From: JAEYLA01 sp035561315
GTDB taxonomy: Bacteria > Bacillota > Clostridia > Christensenellales > CAG-138
NCBI GenBank assembly: GCA_035561315.1
Contig: DATMXR010000029.1
Coordinates: 1-8,043 of the forward strand
Direction of reading: 5' to 3'
Length of the DNA stretch: 8,043 nucleotides
Below the pieces are notes generated by a model, which saw only the letters and a program-made list of their open reading frames with translations, ran no database searches and had not been told where the DNA came from. Of the stretch, positions 6,135-8,043 are shown piece by piece (the stretch's first letter is position 1; each line of letters begins with the position of its first letter). The translations under genes and the position numbers were made by a program.

Positions 6135-7901
6135 ATGAATCGACAAACGAAGCGCCGGCCAGCGCTCGCGCCCGCAACGGCGCGCGGCGCGGCCGGAAAC
6201 GCAAAACGCATCACTGGAAGCCGTATCCTTTCCCGCGCAACGCGCGTCAGGATGCATGCGGCGTCGGCGCGTATGCGCAGCTTTATCGGCGCGTTTGCCG
6301 TCCAGGTAAAAAGGCGTTCCCCCCGCGCTCTCTCGGTATTGGGAGCATTTCTTTTGATCGTCATAGGCATACCGGCCGCCCTTCTCATAGGCTCCGGCAG
6401 CAAGGCGGAGGCTTTGCCGCCTTCCGCTTCGCCCACGCCGCCCGGCATTGTCATGGAAGTCGGCGCGTATGCGCTCAGCGCGGGGCAGGACGTCGCTTCC
6501 GCGTCCGGCATCGTGCCTACGCCCACGCCGCCCGTTCCCACGCCCGAGCCGCATCCGAGCAACACCGTAATCAAGGAAGGCATGGAAGCGCCCGTGGTGG
6601 CGGAGATCCAGGAGCGCCTGATGGAGCTTGGCTATATGGACTGGGATGAACCCACGACCAAGTACGGCCCCATCACCAAGAGCTCCGTCAAGCTGTTCCA
6701 GCGCCAGCATGAGCTTACCATAGACGGCTGCGTCGGCATGGAAACCTATGAGCTTTTAATGTCCGACCAGGCGCAGAAATACGTCATTTCCATAGGCATT
6801 GAGGATCACGACGTCAAAGAGCTCCAGATCCGTTTGCGCGAACTCGGGTACCTGGACAAAGCGACCGAATACTTCGGGACCGAGACGGAAGCCGCCGTAA
6901 AGAAGTTCCAGGAACGCAACGGACTCTACCCGGACGGCAAGGTCGGCGAGCAGACGCGAGAGCTTTTATACAGCGAGGACGCCAAGGCGAATTATTTTGA
7001 GCGCGGCGAGGTGAGCGAAAAGCTCCGCACGTATCAGAACAAGCTCAAAAAGCTTGGCTATCTCACCACCGATGCGGACGGCAAGTACGGCGACGATACG
7101 GAAAACGCCGTGCGGCGCTTCCAGGAGCGCACGGGCCTGATCGCGGACGGTTACCTTGGCCCGCAGACCATCGAATACCTGATGTCCTCGGACGCGCAGG
7201 CCAACGCCCTGATGATCGGCATGAAGGGCTCCGATGTGGAAAACGTCCAGAAGCGCCTGAAGGAGCTCAATTACCTGAAAACCGCGGACGGTTACTTCGG
7301 CTCCGGTACGGAAAGCGCCGTGCGCGCGTTCCAGGAGCGCAACGGTCTTTCCGCGGACGGTAAGGTCGGCAAGCATACCATGAACGTGCTGATGTCCTCG
7401 GACGCCAAAAAGGCCAGCAGTTCAAGCTCCGGCAGTTCCGGGTCTTCCGGCTCAAGCGGCAGTTCCGGCTCCTCGGGCTCAAGCTCCGGCTCAAGCTCTT
7501 CCGGCAGCAGCGGTTCCATCCCGAAAGGCGCGAACGTGGAATCGTTCATCGCCATCGCGCAATCCAAGCTAGGCTCCAGGTATGTGCGCGCGGGCAAGGG
7601 CCCGGATAAATTCGATTGCTCCGGCTTCGTATACTGGTGCCTCAACCAGGCGGGCGTCAAGCAGGGGTATATGACCTCCTCCGCGTGGCAGAAGACGACG
7701 AAGTACCAGCGCATCTCCAGCATGAACGATTTAAAGCGCGGCGATATCGTCAGCTTCAAGGGGCATGTGGGCATCTACCTGGGGAACGGCAAAATGATAG
7801 ACGCCTCCTCGAGCGAAGGAAAGGTCCGCATCACGGGCAGCACCATCCAAAGCTCCTCTTACTGGAAGAGCCACTTTGTGGCGGGCTTCCGTGTCTTCTA
7901 A
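6135..7901 (+). CDS. Membrane-linked or secreted NlpC/P60 peptidoglycan hydrolase with four peptidoglycan-binding repeats
   Basis: This 588-residue protein should bind peptidoglycan and cut stem peptides outside the cell. Residues 1-64 are strongly basic: 17 Arg/Lys and no Asp/Glu. Residues 66-86 form one hydrophobic span, and A91-E-A93 could be a signal peptidase site. Residues 94-145 are a Pro/Thr/Ser-rich linker. Four PG_binding_1 repeats begin near 149, 221, 291 and 362, with the pattern Y-G/F-G, T-x-x-A-V, F-Q, D-G-x-V/L-G, T. Residues 428-461 are a pure Ser/Gly linker. The NlpC/P60 domain spans about 465-588: nucleophile C495 in F-D-C-S-G-F-V-Y-W, H544 in G-H-V-G-I-Y-L-G, and D556 twelve residues on, where the third catalytic residue, usually His, is found. 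GGAAGG (6125-6130) lies 4 nt before the ATG; a TTG at 6111 is open in frame but has less support. The gene has its own promoter and terminator. It is probably a cell-separation, turnover or germination-type hydrolase; which of these cannot be told. Confidence 0.93.
   Translation: MNRQTKRRPALAPATARGAAGNAKRITGSRILSRATRVRMHAASARMRSFIGAFAVQVKRRSPRALSVLGAFLLIVIGIPAALLIGSGSKAEALPPSASPTPPGIVMEVGAYALSAGQDVASASGIVPTPTPPVPTPEPHPSNTVIKEGMEAPVVAEIQERLMELGYMDWDEPTTKYGPITKSSVKLFQRQHELTIDGCVGMETYELLMSDQAQKYVISIGIEDHDVKELQIRLRELGYLDKATEYFGTETEAAVKKFQERNGLYPDGKVGEQTRELLYSEDAKANYFERGEVSEKLRTYQNKLKKLGYLTTDADGKYGDDTENAVRRFQERTGLIADGYLGPQTIEYLMSSDAQANALMIGMKGSDVENVQKRLKELNYLKTADGYFGSGTESAVRAFQERNGLSADGKVGKHTMNVLMSSDAKKASSSSSGSSGSSGSSGSSGSSGSSSGSSSSGSSGSIPKGANVESFIAIAQSKLGSRYVRAGKGPDKFDCSGFVYWCLNQAGVKQGYMTSSAWQKTTKYQRISSMNDLKRGDIVSFKGHVGIYLGNGKMIDASSSEGKVRITGSTIQSSSYWKSHFVAGFRVF
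6579..7415 (+). repeat. Four tandem peptidoglycan-binding repeats within the hydrolase gene
   Basis: Repeat starts are spaced 72, 70 and 71 codons apart. The shared TTCCA (Phe-Gln) of the core helix recurs at 6696, 6906, 7119 and 7329. Repeats three and four are close at the DNA level: a 17-base string ending the repeat (7179-7195) is identical at 7389-7405, exactly 210 nt later, and TTCCAGGAGCGCA recurs at 7119 and 7329. Repeat one is the most divergent. This pattern fits stepwise duplication at the C-terminal end of the array. Confidence 0.85.
7416..7517 (+). repeat. Ser/Gly-only linker, low-complexity coding repeat
   Basis: Thirty-four codons (residues 428-461) encode only serine and glycine, mostly in S-S-G units. 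Serine codons are mixed (AGC, AGT, TCA, TCC, TCG, TCT), so the protein pattern is kept although the DNA is not a perfect repeat. It joins the binding repeats to the catalytic domain as a flexible tether. Such tracts can change length by slippage or recombination, so the number of units may vary between strains. Confidence 0.9.
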
Positions 7902-7930
7902 ACGGACGAGCTTCAAAATCAATATCACAA

Positions 7931-7964
7931 AAAATCCCCGGCCTGAAATACGGCCGGGGATTTT
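7931..7964 (+). terminator. Strong intrinsic terminator after the hydrolase gene
   Basis: AAAATCCCCGGCC (7931-7943) pairs perfectly with GGCCGGGGATTTT (7952-7964) around an 8-nt loop. The GC-rich core is flanked by A-run and T-run, so it can work in both directions. It lies 29 nt after the hydrolase stop codon. Confidence 0.88.
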
Positions 7965-8009
7965 ACTATCCTGAAACGTTCTGTCATATATCGGAATTTC
8001 ATTCTTTGC

Positions 8010-8039
8010 TTGCCAGCTGGATTCATTTGGGATTATCAT
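8010..8039 (+). promoter_or_regulatory. Candidate promoter for a gene beyond the right edge
   Basis: TTGCCA (8010-8015) and TATCAT (8034-8039) each match the sigma-A consensus at five of six bases, with an 18-nt spacer. They follow the terminator, in a stretch that is AT-richer than the genes. The start would fall just outside the window, so the gene it would serve cannot be seen. Confidence 0.4.
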
Positions 8040-8043
8040 AAAT

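Noticed and set aside
1..8043. Mobile element, CRISPR array, tRNA/rRNA or defence system
   Set aside because: No transposase or integrase, no regularly spaced short repeats, no cloverleaf-like sequence and no defence-family motif was seen; every gene belongs to a known housekeeping or transport family.

Overview
The window is a GC-rich (roughly 60%) stretch in which all six supported genes lie on the plus strand. It reads like a chromosomal piece of a Gram-positive anaerobe, most likely a GC-rich Clostridia-type Firmicute. This is inferred from strong GGAGG-type ribosome binding sites, sigma-A-like promoters, a split YknXYZ-type exporter with no outer-membrane partner, and a membrane-linked NlpC/P60 wall hydrolase with Pro/Thr and Ser/Gly linkers. 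No taxonomic marker is present, so the assignment is tentative.

Layout. Bases 1-234 are an AT-richer leader with no convincing gene. They hold two candidate promoters and several symmetric or repeated motifs that could bind a regulator. Bases 235-3864 are a three-gene operon: a membrane-fusion (HlyD/MacA/YknX-like) adaptor, a MacB/LolD-type ATPase, and a MacB/FtsX-type permease. The genes are separated by 10 nt and then overlap by 4 nt (ATGA). Bases 3865-3980 contain a candidate promoter and a perfect 12-bp GC-rich hairpin. Bases 3981-5962 are a second operon of a NifS/IscS-like PLP enzyme (cysteine desulfurase family) and a TtcA-family PP-loop, cysteine-rich protein that overlap by one base (TAATG). 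After a 172-nt spacer with a perfect extended -10 promoter, bases 6135-7901 encode a membrane-linked or secreted wall hydrolase. It has four tandem peptidoglycan-binding repeats, a Ser/Gly linker and a C-terminal NlpC/P60 domain. A strong intrinsic terminator follows, and a candidate promoter for a gene beyond the window sits at the right edge.

How the genes work together. The first operon would couple ATP hydrolysis to export, or to extraction of a substrate from the membrane, through an adaptor spanning the cell-wall zone; the substrate cannot be read from the sequence. The second operon is best read as a sulfur relay: the desulfurase takes sulfur from cysteine and the PP-loop partner uses it to thiolate an adenylated base, most likely in tRNA. 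The last gene is an independent wall-remodelling unit.

I found no mobile element, CRISPR array, tRNA or rRNA, and no clearly new system. The points most worth a second look are the divergent PLP pocket of the desulfurase, the altered second cysteine motif of its TtcA-like partner, a patch of foreign-looking codon use inside the adaptor's coiled coil, and the regulatory motifs before the exporter operon.
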